Part shown: positions 1 to 5,056 of the stretch, in pieces | Numbering within the stretch: the stretch's first letter is position 1 | How the letters are laid out: the number at the start of each line of letters is the position of its first letter | Source: Botryobacter ruber | GTDB lineage: Bacteria > Bacteroidota > Bacteroidia > Cytophagales > Hymenobacteraceae | Reading direction: 5' to 3' | DNA length: 61,406 nucleotides | Assembly: GCF_003347595.2 (NCBI RefSeq) | Contig: NZ_QCZK02000027.1 | Span: 1 to 61,406 of the forward strand | Position numbers and translations under genes: made by a program | Notes under the pieces: generated by a model | The model's database searches: none | What the model saw: the letters and a program-made list of their open reading frames with translations, nothing else | What the model was told of the DNA's origin: nothing

Positions 1-47
1 AGTCTTAAAGTGTGAATGAGTTGAGACAATTAGTGAGAATACCGTAG

Positions 48-98
48 CGCCAACCAAACCTATAGTGCATAAACGCACCATAGCTAAGCCCGTTAAAT
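48..98 (+). other. Weak attC-like recombination site (site 0)
   Basis: A possible R'' box CGCCAAC at 48-54 and an R' box GTTAAAT at 92-98 (which fits GTTRRRY) enclose an imperfect palindrome: CTATAGTGC pairs with GCACCATAG around a short loop. The layout resembles the better sites downstream, but the core bases differ and no matching partner box was identified with certainty. The later R'' region CGGATAAC at 592-599 resembles the complement of GTTAAATCCG with two bases missing, so a cassette spanning about 93-657 is conceivable but unproven. Confidence 0.35.
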
Positions 99-179
99 CC
101 GGCATTGGGATTATTTTCAAATTTTAAAATGGCGGGTATTTCAGGCTTTTTGGGCTGGTAGGCATCAAAGGTCACTAAA

Positions 180-380
180 GCGGCAAAAAAAGAAAAAAAG
201 CCAAAGGCATGAATCTTTGATTTAGGGCGTTAAGTCTTGCTGCGGCGGTGCCGGGAGAAAGTCCTTCAACTTTCGGACGGGAGCGTCCCTGCAAGACTTA
301 GGAGGAGCCAAGTTAAATTTTTTAAAGGAGAAAGTCAAGGAATTTAACATGGCTACGGTGGCTTGTTTTCTTTTTTTGCG
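180..380. repeat. Large imperfect inverted repeat of about 200 bp
   Basis: An outer arm at 180-202 (GCGGC, A7, G, A7, GCC) is mirrored at 358-380 by GGC, T-rich sequence and GCGGC with about three mismatches. Inside it, TAAGTCTTGC near 235-244 is perfectly mirrored by GCAAGACTTA near 291-300, and GTTAAATT near 312 by AATTTAAC near 341. The transcript of either strand could fold into a long branched hairpin. It may be an unusually long attC-type site, a miniature mobile element or a repeat inserted into a cassette; the sequence alone does not decide. Confidence 0.55.
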
Positions 381-492
381 GCAATAGAGAGACCAATGAT
401 TGGATGTCTTTTTTGGCCAGCCTGAGCCTGCCGCCCCTGGCAACGTTGTCGATCACCCAATCAACAGCTTTGCCAGTGGCTAAATCCGCCAT
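322..492 (-). CDS. Short hypothetical protein, 56 aa, possibly a truncated gene
   Basis: The reverse strand reads MADLATGKAVDWVIDNVARG from an ATG at 492 and continues to a TAA at 322. The first 40 residues look protein-like, with an amphipathic pattern, and then run into a lysine-rich and less natural tail where the DNA enters the large inverted repeat at 180-380. This suggests a gene start whose 3' part was replaced or shifted. I do not recognise the family. It lies against the direction of the other cassette genes, which happens in integron cassettes. It could also be a chance reading frame. Confidence 0.3.
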   Translation of the reverse strand: MADLATGKAVDWVIDNVARGGRLRLAKKDIQSLVSLLPQKKKTSHRSHVKFLDFLL

Positions 493-532
493 TTAGAATT
501 AAATTTAAGAGGAGAAAATAACCCAACGCTCA

Positions 533-590
533 GCTTTGTTTTTCCCTTGAAATTCCCTTCATTGAGTACTCAAAAAAGGAAAAACAAAGC
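533..590. repeat. Strong hairpin upstream of the first clear attC site
   Basis: GCTTTGTTTTTCCCTTGA at 533-550 is mirrored by TCAAAAAAGGAAAAACAAAGC at 570-590. The segment begins with AAATAAC (516-522) followed by CCAACGCTCAGC, which resembles the left half of the attC sites downstream, but no GTTRRRY box closes it before the next site starts at 593. It may be a decayed attC site or a terminator acting on both strands. Confidence 0.5.
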
Positions 591-592
591 AC

Positions 593-663
593 GGATAACT
601 ACCCGAAGAAGGCATCAATCCTCACTAAACCGACAGGACGCCTCCTTCCAACGTATGTTACGG
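593..663 (+). other. attC-like recombination site (site 1), left border of the toxin-antitoxin cassette
   Basis: R'' GGATAAC (593-599) and R' GTTACGG (657-663) flank arms GAAGAAGGC and GCCTCCTTC that pair around an unpaired centre. The core differs from the CAGCACTGC/GCAGTAC core of the sites downstream. Its R' box is nevertheless the reverse complement of the R'' box CCGTAAC at 1400-1406, extending to 8 bases (GTTACGGG/CCCGTAAC). This is the pairing expected between the two ends of one integrated cassette. The predicted crossover is after base 657. Confidence 0.6.
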
Positions 664-746
664 GAAATAAGGAATCATAAAAGAAGAATATTTTTTTATA
701 GTTTATAGTAACTTTTAAGTTACATTTACTGTTGAAAATATAGCAG

Positions 747-1088
747 ATGGAGAAAATTAGAGAAATCATCGCTTACAAAAACTACTTTGAAGATTTCTTG
801 AAGGAGCAACCCGTTAAGGTGCAGGACAAGATTTTCAAGATTTTGGAAGCGATAGAAACACTTGAGCGAGTGCCTCAAAATTATCTGAAGCACTTAGCAG
901 GTACGGACGGCCTATATGAGGCAAGGGTGCAGCTCGGTTCTAACATCTGGCGAGTGTTCTGCTTCTTTGATGAAGGCAAATTGGTAATACTACTGAATGG
1001 ATTTCAGAAAAAGACGCAAAAAACACCAAAGAAAGAAATTGACAAGGCACTACAATTAATGGCTGAATATTATGAAGGGAAAAAATAA
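747..1088 (+). CDS. HigB/Gp49-like (DUF891-type) toxin of a type II toxin-antitoxin pair
   Basis: This 113-aa protein resembles RelE/HigB-fold toxins of the phage-derived Gp49-like family, which usually cleave mRNA on the ribosome. The family-like features are the YEARVQLGSNIWRVFCFF segment (about residues 56-73), the LNGFQKKTQKTPKKEI segment (about 81-96) and a basic C-terminus that follows a lysine-rich helix. The ATG at 747 is the first in frame. The stop lies inside the next gene, an XRE-type antitoxin, with a 17-bp overlap in the toxin-first order typical of HigBA. It is the first gene of cassette 658-1457 and starts 89 bp after the crossover point, leaving room for its own promoter. Toxicity is inferred from the family. 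Confidence 0.8.
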   Translation: MEKIREIIAYKNYFEDFLKEQPVKVQDKIFKILEAIETLERVPQNYLKHLAGTDGLYEARVQLGSNIWRVFCFFDEGKLVILLNGFQKKTQKTPKKEIDKALQLMAEYYEGKK

Positions 1089-1383
1089 ACAAAAAGAAGT
1101 TAGTTCTTGGGCAGACATCAAAAACAGAGTGTACGGAGTTAAGGGAACAGAGAGACGCGATAACTTAGATAGGGAGTTCGAATCATTCAAGATAGGACTC
1201 GAATTAAAAAAGGCGCGTGAAGCAAGGCATCTTACCCAACAGGAATTAGGCGAAATCATTGATAAGAAAAGAACTTATATTTCAAGAGTTGAAAACGATG
1301 GGAGTAACCTTACGCTCAAAACCTTATTCGATATTGTTGAAAAAGGCTTGGGCGGAAAAGTAAAAATATCTATTGAGCTTTAA
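1072..1383 (+). CDS. XRE-family antitoxin (HigA-like)
   Basis: The 103-aa protein has a helix-turn-helix of the XRE/Cro type at about residues 40-90. The recognisable core is KKAREARHLTQQELGEII followed by KRTYISRVENDGSN. The N-terminal 35 residues, with a WADIKNRVYGVKGTERRDN segment, match the extension seen in antitoxins that accompany Gp49-like toxins. It overlaps the toxin gene by 17 bp and is read in a different frame, so translation is probably coupled. It should neutralise the toxin and repress the shared promoter; this is family knowledge. The gene ends 17 bp before the attC site at 1400-1463. Confidence 0.85.
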   Translation: MKGKNKQKEVSSWADIKNRVYGVKGTERRDNLDREFESFKIGLELKKAREARHLTQQELGEIIDKKRTYISRVENDGSNLTLKTLFDIVEKGLGGKVKISIEL

Positions 1384-1399
1384 AAGAAGAATTACTACC

Positions 1400-1463
1400 C
1401 CGTAACCCTATACTGCATTAACTCTCGCTTCACTTCGAGCACATGCAGTACAAGCCGTTGGCA
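1400..1463 (+). other. attC recombination site A
   Basis: The 64-bp site runs from R'' CCGTAAC (1400-1406) to R' GTTGGCA (1457-1463). The L'' region ends in ATACTGC and pairs with GCAGTAC of L'. The centre CTCTCGCTTCACTTCGAG is a partly self-complementary loop. R'' is complementary to the R' box at 657-663, which closes the cassette on its own start. The R' box is complementary to the R'' of site B (8 bases). The crossover is expected after base 1457. Confidence 0.85.
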
Positions 1464-1517
1464 ATAATTCTAAAGCATGGAAATTAAATTTTTCTCACAC
1501 TCATTCATGAATGGCTA

Positions 1518-1817
1518 ATGAAAAATGAAAGAATGAGTTCAAGTACATTCATGCAAGGTATGATGATTCCGCCTTTACTGATGGCATTTATCCTTTTTAT
1601 AGGCTTTATCACTTTCGAACGGTCAAATTCAGATGATTCATTAAAATATATCTATATGTTAGGTGGTATAGAAGTATTAACACCTTTTATTTTAGTCACT
1701 CTTTACTTTAAATTAAGAGATGTTGAAAATGGAAAGGCTAAAGGGTATTTGTATTCCTCATACTTCTGGATACTGTCTTTACTGATGATGATTTGGTTCT
1801 TATTTATTTATAATTAA
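1518..1817 (+). CDS. Small three-helix membrane protein of unknown function, sole gene of its cassette
   Basis: The 99-aa product shows three hydrophobic segments at about residues 11-33, 44-66 and 77-99. The loop between helices 1 and 2 is acidic (RSNSDDS) and that between helices 2 and 3 is charged (KLRDVENGKAKG). No signal peptide, catalytic motif or known family was recognised. The ATG at 1518 is used here; ATGs at codons 6 and 12 are alternatives. It is alone in the 449-bp cassette 1458-1906 and ends 29 bp before site B. The DNA is visibly more A+T-rich than the chromosomal genes further right, which suggests transfer. Single-gene integron cassettes of this kind can carry toxins, antitoxins or anti-phage functions; nothing in the sequence proves one of these. 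Confidence 0.7.
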   Translation: MKNERMSSSTFMQGMMIPPLLMAFILFIGFITFERSNSDDSLKYIYMLGGIEVLTPFILVTLYFKLRDVENGKAKGYLYSSYFWILSLLMMIWFLFIYN

Positions 1818-1845
1818 TCATCCGAATCAGTAGAAGAATAATACT

Positions 1846-1912
1846 TGCCAACAAAGTTCAGCCTTTGTGCTCGGCTTCGCCTCGCCCATCGGCTGCACAA
1901 TCACCGTTACCC
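1846..1912 (+). other. attC recombination site B
   Basis: The 67-bp site has R'' TGCCAAC (1846-1852) and R' GTTACCC (1906-1912). The pairing arms are GTTCAGCC and GGCTGCAC around a CTCGGCTTCGCCTCGCC centre. R'' is complementary to the R' of site A over 8 bases (TTGCCAAC/GTTGGCAA). Because TGCCAAC departs from the RYYYAAC consensus, the match is unlikely to be just a consequence of consensus. The predicted crossover is after base 1906. Confidence 0.82.
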
Positions 1913-1932
1913 ACAATAGGAACTATTAAAAG

Positions 1933-1964
1933 TTTACACATAAGGAAACTTTTCTCTATCTTTG
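1933..1964 (+). promoter_or_regulatory. Cassette-borne Bacteroidota-type promoter
   Basis: TATCTTTG at 1957-1964 matches the TANNTTTG -7 element, with TTTA at 1933-1936 about 20 bp upstream in the place of the -33 TTTG. The element lies between the crossover point of site B and the toxin start at 1989, so the cassette brings its own promoter. Confidence 0.55.
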
Positions 1965-1988
1965 GAGGTATCTAAAGATAAGCACTAA

Positions 1989-2324
1989 ATGCAACAAAAA
2001 TTTGAAGTTGACTTGCTGGAGGAAGCTTTCAAGTATTTGGAATCGCTTGAACTGAAGCACCGGGAGAAAATACTTCAGAATATCCGGAGAGCCCAGTTCC
2101 ACACCGACCCCAAGCTGTTCAAGAAGCTAACGAATGAAATCTGGGAGTTCAGGACTCTTTATGCCGGGCTGCAGTACAGATTTCTTGCCTTCTGGGATAA
2201 AACTGACAAGCAGGAAACACTTGTACTCGCTACGCATGGTTTCGTCAAGAAAACCAGCAAAGTAGACAAAAAGGAAATTGATAAGGCCGAACGTATTCGG
2301 GAAATCTATTTTAAAGAAAAGTAA
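1989..2324 (+). CDS. HigB/Gp49-like (DUF891-type) toxin, second copy of the family
   Basis: The 111-aa protein belongs to the same Gp49/HigB-like toxin family as the gene at 747 but is clearly diverged from it. It carries the family-like segment EIWEFRTLYAGLQYRFLAFW (about residues 51-70) and ATHGFVKKTSKVDKKEI (about 82-98) before a lysine-rich C-terminal helix. The ATG at 1989 follows a TANNTTTG promoter by 24 bp. The antitoxin gene begins 2 bp after the stop codon. As a RelE-fold ribonuclease toxin it would block translation when released from its partner; this is known for the family and inferred here. Cassette 1907-2709. Confidence 0.8.
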   Translation: MQQKFEVDLLEEAFKYLESLELKHREKILQNIRRAQFHTDPKLFKKLTNEIWEFRTLYAGLQYRFLAFWDKTDKQETLVLATHGFVKKTSKVDKKEIDKAERIREIYFKEK

Positions 2325-2326
2325 TC

Positions 2327-2638
2327 ATGAAAAGATATTCATTAAGCGAAGCCGAGGATAAGCTTATCGGTGTAAAAGGAACGCCAGCGCGTGACAATTA
2401 CGAGTTCGAGCTTAAGCTGGAACTGATTGGGGACATGATTCAGGCAGCAAGAAAAGAAAGAAACCTGACGCAGGAACAACTTGGGCAACTAGTGGGAGTG
2501 AAAAAAGCCCAAATATCCCGACTTGAGAATAATGCGACCAACGTAACAATAGATACCATTCTTAAAGTCTTCAATGCACTTGAAGCAAAGGTTAATTTCA
2601 AAGTTGAACTTCTCAACAGGCAAGTGAGAGTCGCCTAA
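2327..2638 (+). CDS. XRE-family antitoxin (HigA-like)
   Basis: The 103-aa protein contains an XRE helix-turn-helix at about residues 35-90, seen as AARKERNLTQEQLGQLVGVK followed by KAQISRLENNATN. The N-terminus shares the SEAEDKLIGVKGTPARDNY pattern with the antitoxin at 1072, so the two cassettes carry related but distinct modules. It is separated by 2 bp from its toxin gene and ends 12 bp before attC site C, as is usual for the last gene of a cassette. Expected roles are toxin neutralisation and autorepression. Confidence 0.85.
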   Translation: MKRYSLSEAEDKLIGVKGTPARDNYEFELKLELIGDMIQAARKERNLTQEQLGQLVGVKKAQISRLENNATNVTIDTILKVFNALEAKVNFKVELLNRQVRVA

Positions 2639-2650
2639 AAGAACCAAAGT

Positions 2651-2715
2651 GGGTAACCCAGTGCAGCCTTAACCCTTGCTACGCTACGGGCTTCGGCTGC
2701 ACTAATCCGTTAGGC
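2651..2715 (+). other. attC recombination site C
   Basis: The 65-bp site has R'' GGGTAAC (2651-2657) and R' GTTAGGC (2709-2715). The arms CAGTGCAGCC and GGCTGCACT pair with one offset base. R'' complements the R' of site B over 9 bases (GTGGGTAAC/GTTACCCAC). Predicted crossover is after base 2709. Confidence 0.85.
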
Positions 2716-2766
2716 TGCATTTCAAATAATAAAATTACAAAACTTTTTAGTGTTAAACTTAATACT

Positions 2767-2787
2767 TACTTTTGGCGTTAGTAACGC
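2767..2787 (+). promoter_or_regulatory. Promoter and putative HigA operator of the higBA cassette
   Basis: TACTTTTG at 2767-2774 fits the TANNTTTG -7 element. Immediately after it lies the perfect palindrome GCGTTA-G-TAACGC (2775-2787), ending 11 bp before the toxin ATG. A palindrome overlapping the transcription start is where a HigA dimer would be expected to bind for autorepression. The binding itself is inferred. Confidence 0.5.
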
Positions 2788-2798
2788 AATAAGTGAGC

Positions 2799-3080
2799 AT
2801 GATTATATCTTTTGGGTCAAAGGAAACTGAAAAAATCTGGAATGGGGAAAGGGTAGCGAAGCTGCCTATGGAAATCCAGACGATTGGCAGACGTAAATTA
2901 AGAATGCTTAATAACTCTCAAGACATTGCTGACCTTCGCATTCCTCCCTCAAACAGATTAGAGAAGTTAGCTGGAAACTTGAAAGAGTTCTACAGTATCA
3001 GGATAAACAGCCAGTGGAGAATCATCTTCCAATGGAGTAATGGCCAAGCATCAGAAGTAGAAATTATAGATTACCACTAA
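2799..3080 (+). CDS. higB: HigB toxin (plasmid-maintenance killer type)
   Basis: The protein is 93-94 aa and matches classical HigB: MIISFGSKETEKIWNGE at the start, then the RRKLRMLNNSQDIADLRIPP segment, LEKLAGNLKEFYSIRINSQW and the closing RIIFQWSNGQASEVEIIDYH. These contain the conserved arginines and the terminal DYH of the RelE-fold ribosome-dependent mRNA endonucleases. I chose ATG 2799 because it gives the family's usual start; a GTG two codons earlier (2793) is also in frame. higA follows after 10 bp. The gene is in cassette 2710-3442 and lies behind its own promoter and palindrome. Confidence 0.9.
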   Translation: MIISFGSKETEKIWNGERVAKLPMEIQTIGRRKLRMLNNSQDIADLRIPPSNRLEKLAGNLKEFYSIRINSQWRIIFQWSNGQASEVEIIDYH

Positions 3081-3090
3081 GAAGAAAGAA

Positions 3091-3390
3091 ATGGAACGAT
3101 TACCCAATATTCATCCAGGAGAAATACTGCAGGAAGAGTTTCTTGTTCCTTTAAACATTACAGCCTACAGGCTTGCGAAGGACATTGGAATACCGCAAAC
3201 CAGAGTGTCTGAGATTATCAAAGGGAACAGACGCATCACAGCAGATACAGCCTTAAGATTAAGTTACTACTTTGGCAACTCCCCTAAATTCTGGCTCGGG
3301 CTCCAAGACGACTACGACTTGGAAGAAGAAATGACAACAAAGCAAAAAGAGCTGGAAACGATAAAGCGCTTTGAGAAAAACGCAGCCTAA
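3091..3390 (+). CDS. higA: HigA antitoxin
   Basis: The 99-aa protein has the typical HigA/VapI layout: NIHPGEILQEEFLVPLNITAYR at the N-terminus, an XRE helix-turn-helix with LAKDIGIPQTRVSEIIKGNR, then RITADTALRLSYYFGNSPKFWL and LQDDYDLE. It would bind HigB and repress the operon through the palindrome at 2775-2787; this is inferred from the family. Its stop codon TAA (3388-3390) lies inside the R'' box of attC site D (3385-3391), so the recombination site directly abuts the coding region. Confidence 0.9.
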   Translation: MERLPNIHPGEILQEEFLVPLNITAYRLAKDIGIPQTRVSEIIKGNRRITADTALRLSYYFGNSPKFWLGLQDDYDLEEEMTTKQKELETIKRFEKNAA

Positions 3391-3448
3391 CCAAGCACTG
3401 CTTAAACCTTCGCTACGCTTCAGGCTCATGCAGTACAAACCGTTTTGC
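3385..3448 (+). other. attC recombination site D
   Basis: The 64-bp site runs from R'' GCCTAAC (3385-3391) to R' GTTTTGC (3442-3448). GCACTGC pairs with GCAGTAC, and the centre reads CCTTCGCTACGCTTCAGG. R'' complements the R' of site C over 10 bases (GCAGCCTAAC/GTTAGGCTGC). Predicted crossover is after base 3442. Confidence 0.87.
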
Positions 3449-3486
3449 GGCATATAAGTTATGAAAAGAAATAATTGATTCTTTCG

Positions 3487-3494
3487 TATCTTTG
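3487..3494 (+). promoter_or_regulatory. -7 element of a cassette-borne promoter
   Basis: TATCTTTG matches the TANNTTTG element of Bacteroidota promoters and lies only 8 bp before the start codon at 3502, which would give a very short leader. The -33 region is not clear. Confidence 0.45.
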
Positions 3495-3501
3495 AAAGAA
3501 A

Positions 3502-3765
3502 ATGCCAGAGTTAAGCAGGTTCTATGGAATCATAATATATATGTTTACCAAAGATCATAATCCACCCCATTTTCATGCAAAATATGGGGAATTTATTGGT
3601 GTTGTAAATATTAAAACTGGAGAATTGATAGAAGGCGAATTGCCTAGAAGAGCTTTGCGTTTGGTTCAGGATTGGACAGAATTACATAAAGAAGAATTAA
3701 TTCTCAATTGGGATTCAGCTCAATCAGAAAACCCAGAATTTAAGCGTATAGAACCCTTATCCTAA
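3502..3765 (+). CDS. DUF4160 family protein, likely half of a toxin-antitoxin-like pair
   Basis: The 87-aa protein has the signature of DUF4160: GIIIYMFTKDHNPPHFHAKY near the N-terminus, with a His-rich HNPPHFH motif, followed by GELPRRALRLVQDWTELHK and a short acidic C-terminus. The family is repeatedly found next to a DUF2442 gene, as here (start 6 bp after this stop), and such pairs are suspected type II toxin-antitoxin systems. Biochemical function is not established to my knowledge. It is the first gene of cassette 3443-4102. Confidence 0.75.
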   Translation: MPELSRFYGIIIYMFTKDHNPPHFHAKYGEFIGVVNIKTGELIEGELPRRALRLVQDWTELHKEELILNWDSAQSENPEFKRIEPLS

Positions 3766-3771
3766 TGAATG

Positions 3772-4050
3772 ATGATACACTTAATTAAAGAGATAGTTGG
3801 CGTTGAGCCTTTTAAAATAACGGTACGTTTCAACACAGGAGAAGTAAGGCTTATTAACTTAGCTGATAAGTTAAATGAATGGGCAACTAGTCCGCACTCA
3901 AAATTTGCTGAACTGAAAAATTACGAAGTATTCAAGCAAGTAAAACTTGATAGAGATTTTGAAACTTTGGTTTGGGAGAATGGTATTGATCTATGCCCCG
4001 ATGTTCTGTATGAAATTAGTACAGAAATTAGCAAGAAAAACGTGGCATAA
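3772..4050 (+). CDS. DUF2442 family protein, partner of the DUF4160 gene
   Basis: About 92 aa, matching the DUF2442 pattern: a VEPFKITVRFNTGEVRLINL strand segment, then FAELKNYEVFKQVKLDRDFE and the closing TLVWENGIDLCPDVLYE. Two consecutive ATGs (3769 and 3772) could start it; the second is chosen. It follows the DUF4160 gene by about 6 bp and its stop TAA (4048-4050) lies within the R'' box of site E. The pairing suggests a two-gene unit. Which partner would be the toxin cannot be told from sequence. Confidence 0.75.
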   Translation: MIHLIKEIVGVEPFKITVRFNTGEVRLINLADKLNEWATSPHSKFAELKNYEVFKQVKLDRDFETLVWENGIDLCPDVLYEISTEISKKNVA

Positions 4051-4108
4051 CCCAGCACTGCTTAAACTCTCGCTTCGCTTTGAGCTTAGGCAGTACTAAC
4101 CGTTAGGG
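4045..4108 (+). other. attC recombination site E
   Basis: The 64-bp site has R'' GCATAAC (4045-4051) and R' GTTAGGG (4102-4108). GCACTGC pairs with GCAGTAC, and CTCTCGCTTCGCTTTGAG forms the centre. R'' agrees with the complement of site D's R' (GCAAAAC) at 6 of 7 bases, the only imperfect pair of the array. Predicted crossover is after base 4102. Confidence 0.87.
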
Positions 4109-5056
4109 TTTATTATAGTAATCAAATTGAAAAATAAGCTTCTGGTGCAGTCCAAGATTCAGAGCCAGTAGCAGGAGCCGCAGCGACAGCCAGCGATTGA
4201 ATAAAATGGTTTCTGCTGCTCCAACCAACTTCCGCTTCACAGGCTGCCCGAGTGACGGATCAGCAGGTGTAATATAATTTACGCAGTCCGTGCAGATTGA
4301 TTTAAATTGATAACAGTCCACGTTCAGCTGCCAGCGCGACACATCGATTCCCCACAGCATGTTAGCCTCAGCGGCTGCCGCTGCTTCAACTGTAGGGTCG
4401 TTATTGTCCGTGCCTTTTCAGGGCTCGTTGGCGAAGGCCTGCAGGCTGACAAGCAAAGCACACCGAAAGCACCTTCCGTGTTTTGTGATAGAGCGAAACA
4501 TAAAACATAATGGCGGCTAAAAAAATACAAGAACTACGCAATAATAGACCGAAAATCAAACGCTAAAATCCATTTGCTGCTTTTAATTTTTGTAAGTCGG
4601 TAACGGGCGCGTTTCTTGTGCTGCAGAAGAAGCTGCAGGCGCTGTTAATTTTTTGAGTTGTTGCTGCCGCGGCTTCAGTATTTCGGAAATCAACTTATTT
4701 TAGAATCAGATTTTGCGTCCGTATAAAGAGGTGCTGCATGCCAGTAGCCAAACCAAAACCCCTGTCTACCCAAAGATGCCAGTCCGGAAATGTCATTTCA
4801 CCGGGAGTGCCTTTTCACAGAAATGAAGCAATTGAATCCGTCTGTATCAGAGGAAAAAGGCTAAATTTTACTGGATTAGGTAATTTTTTCATAATCTTAA
4901 CTAACATTTGGTATCATTTGTAGCGCATATTCCCTAACAAGTAGTAACTTATAGCGTTAAAAATGTAGGCCACACCAGCCTCTTCCCGTCAAACAATATT
5001 CTTCGTCTTCCTAATGTTAAACCCGGCAGATGAAGAGGTCACTTACTGTATAAAGC
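4109..5056. other. 948 bp without a convincing gene inside the large cassette
   Basis: Short reading frames occur on both strands (for example 4103-4360 reverse and 4738-4923 forward), but they lack family features and a plausible start context. A CTGCAG...CTGCAG hairpin lies near 4621-4637. A CCCTAAC...GTTAAAA pair at 4932-4962 imitates attC boxes but encloses only 17 bp. The long distance between the cassette start (4102) and the next gene (5057) is unusual for a cassette and suggests that material has been added or lost here. Confidence 0.5.

Larger units (their letters stand above)
1..746. other. Left end of the window: degenerate cassette-array DNA without a convincing long gene
   Basis: No long open reading frame with a plausible start occupies this stretch. 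It holds one weak attC-like site at 48-98, a large imperfect inverted repeat at 180-380, one short reverse-strand reading frame at 322-492, a strong hairpin at 533-590 and a better attC-like site at 593-663. The reverse strand below about 215 is open down to base 4 and reads like a protein C-terminus, but no start codon was found for it. I interpret the stretch as old cassettes decayed by mutation; this is inference. Confidence 0.5.

Noticed and set aside
4..232. Open reverse-strand frame resembling a protein C-terminus
   Set aside because: No start codon at its beginning, and it crosses the weak attC-like site and the arm of the palindrome; could be a gene remnant, but not supportable as a CDS.
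222..443. 73-aa reverse reading frame at the left edge
   Set aside because: It overlaps the large palindrome, has no family features, and another frame on the same strand (ATG at 492) has a better start; judged a chance frame through repeat DNA.
4103..4360. 85-aa reverse frame in the gap after attC site E
   Set aside because: No recognisable motif and it runs to the edge of the attC site; no promoter or partner gene.
4932..4962. CCCTAAC...GTTAAAA boxes imitating an attC site
   Set aside because: Only 17 bp lie between the boxes, with a 4-bp stem, too short for an attC fold; the complement match with the cassette start is 7 bases versus 10 for site F.
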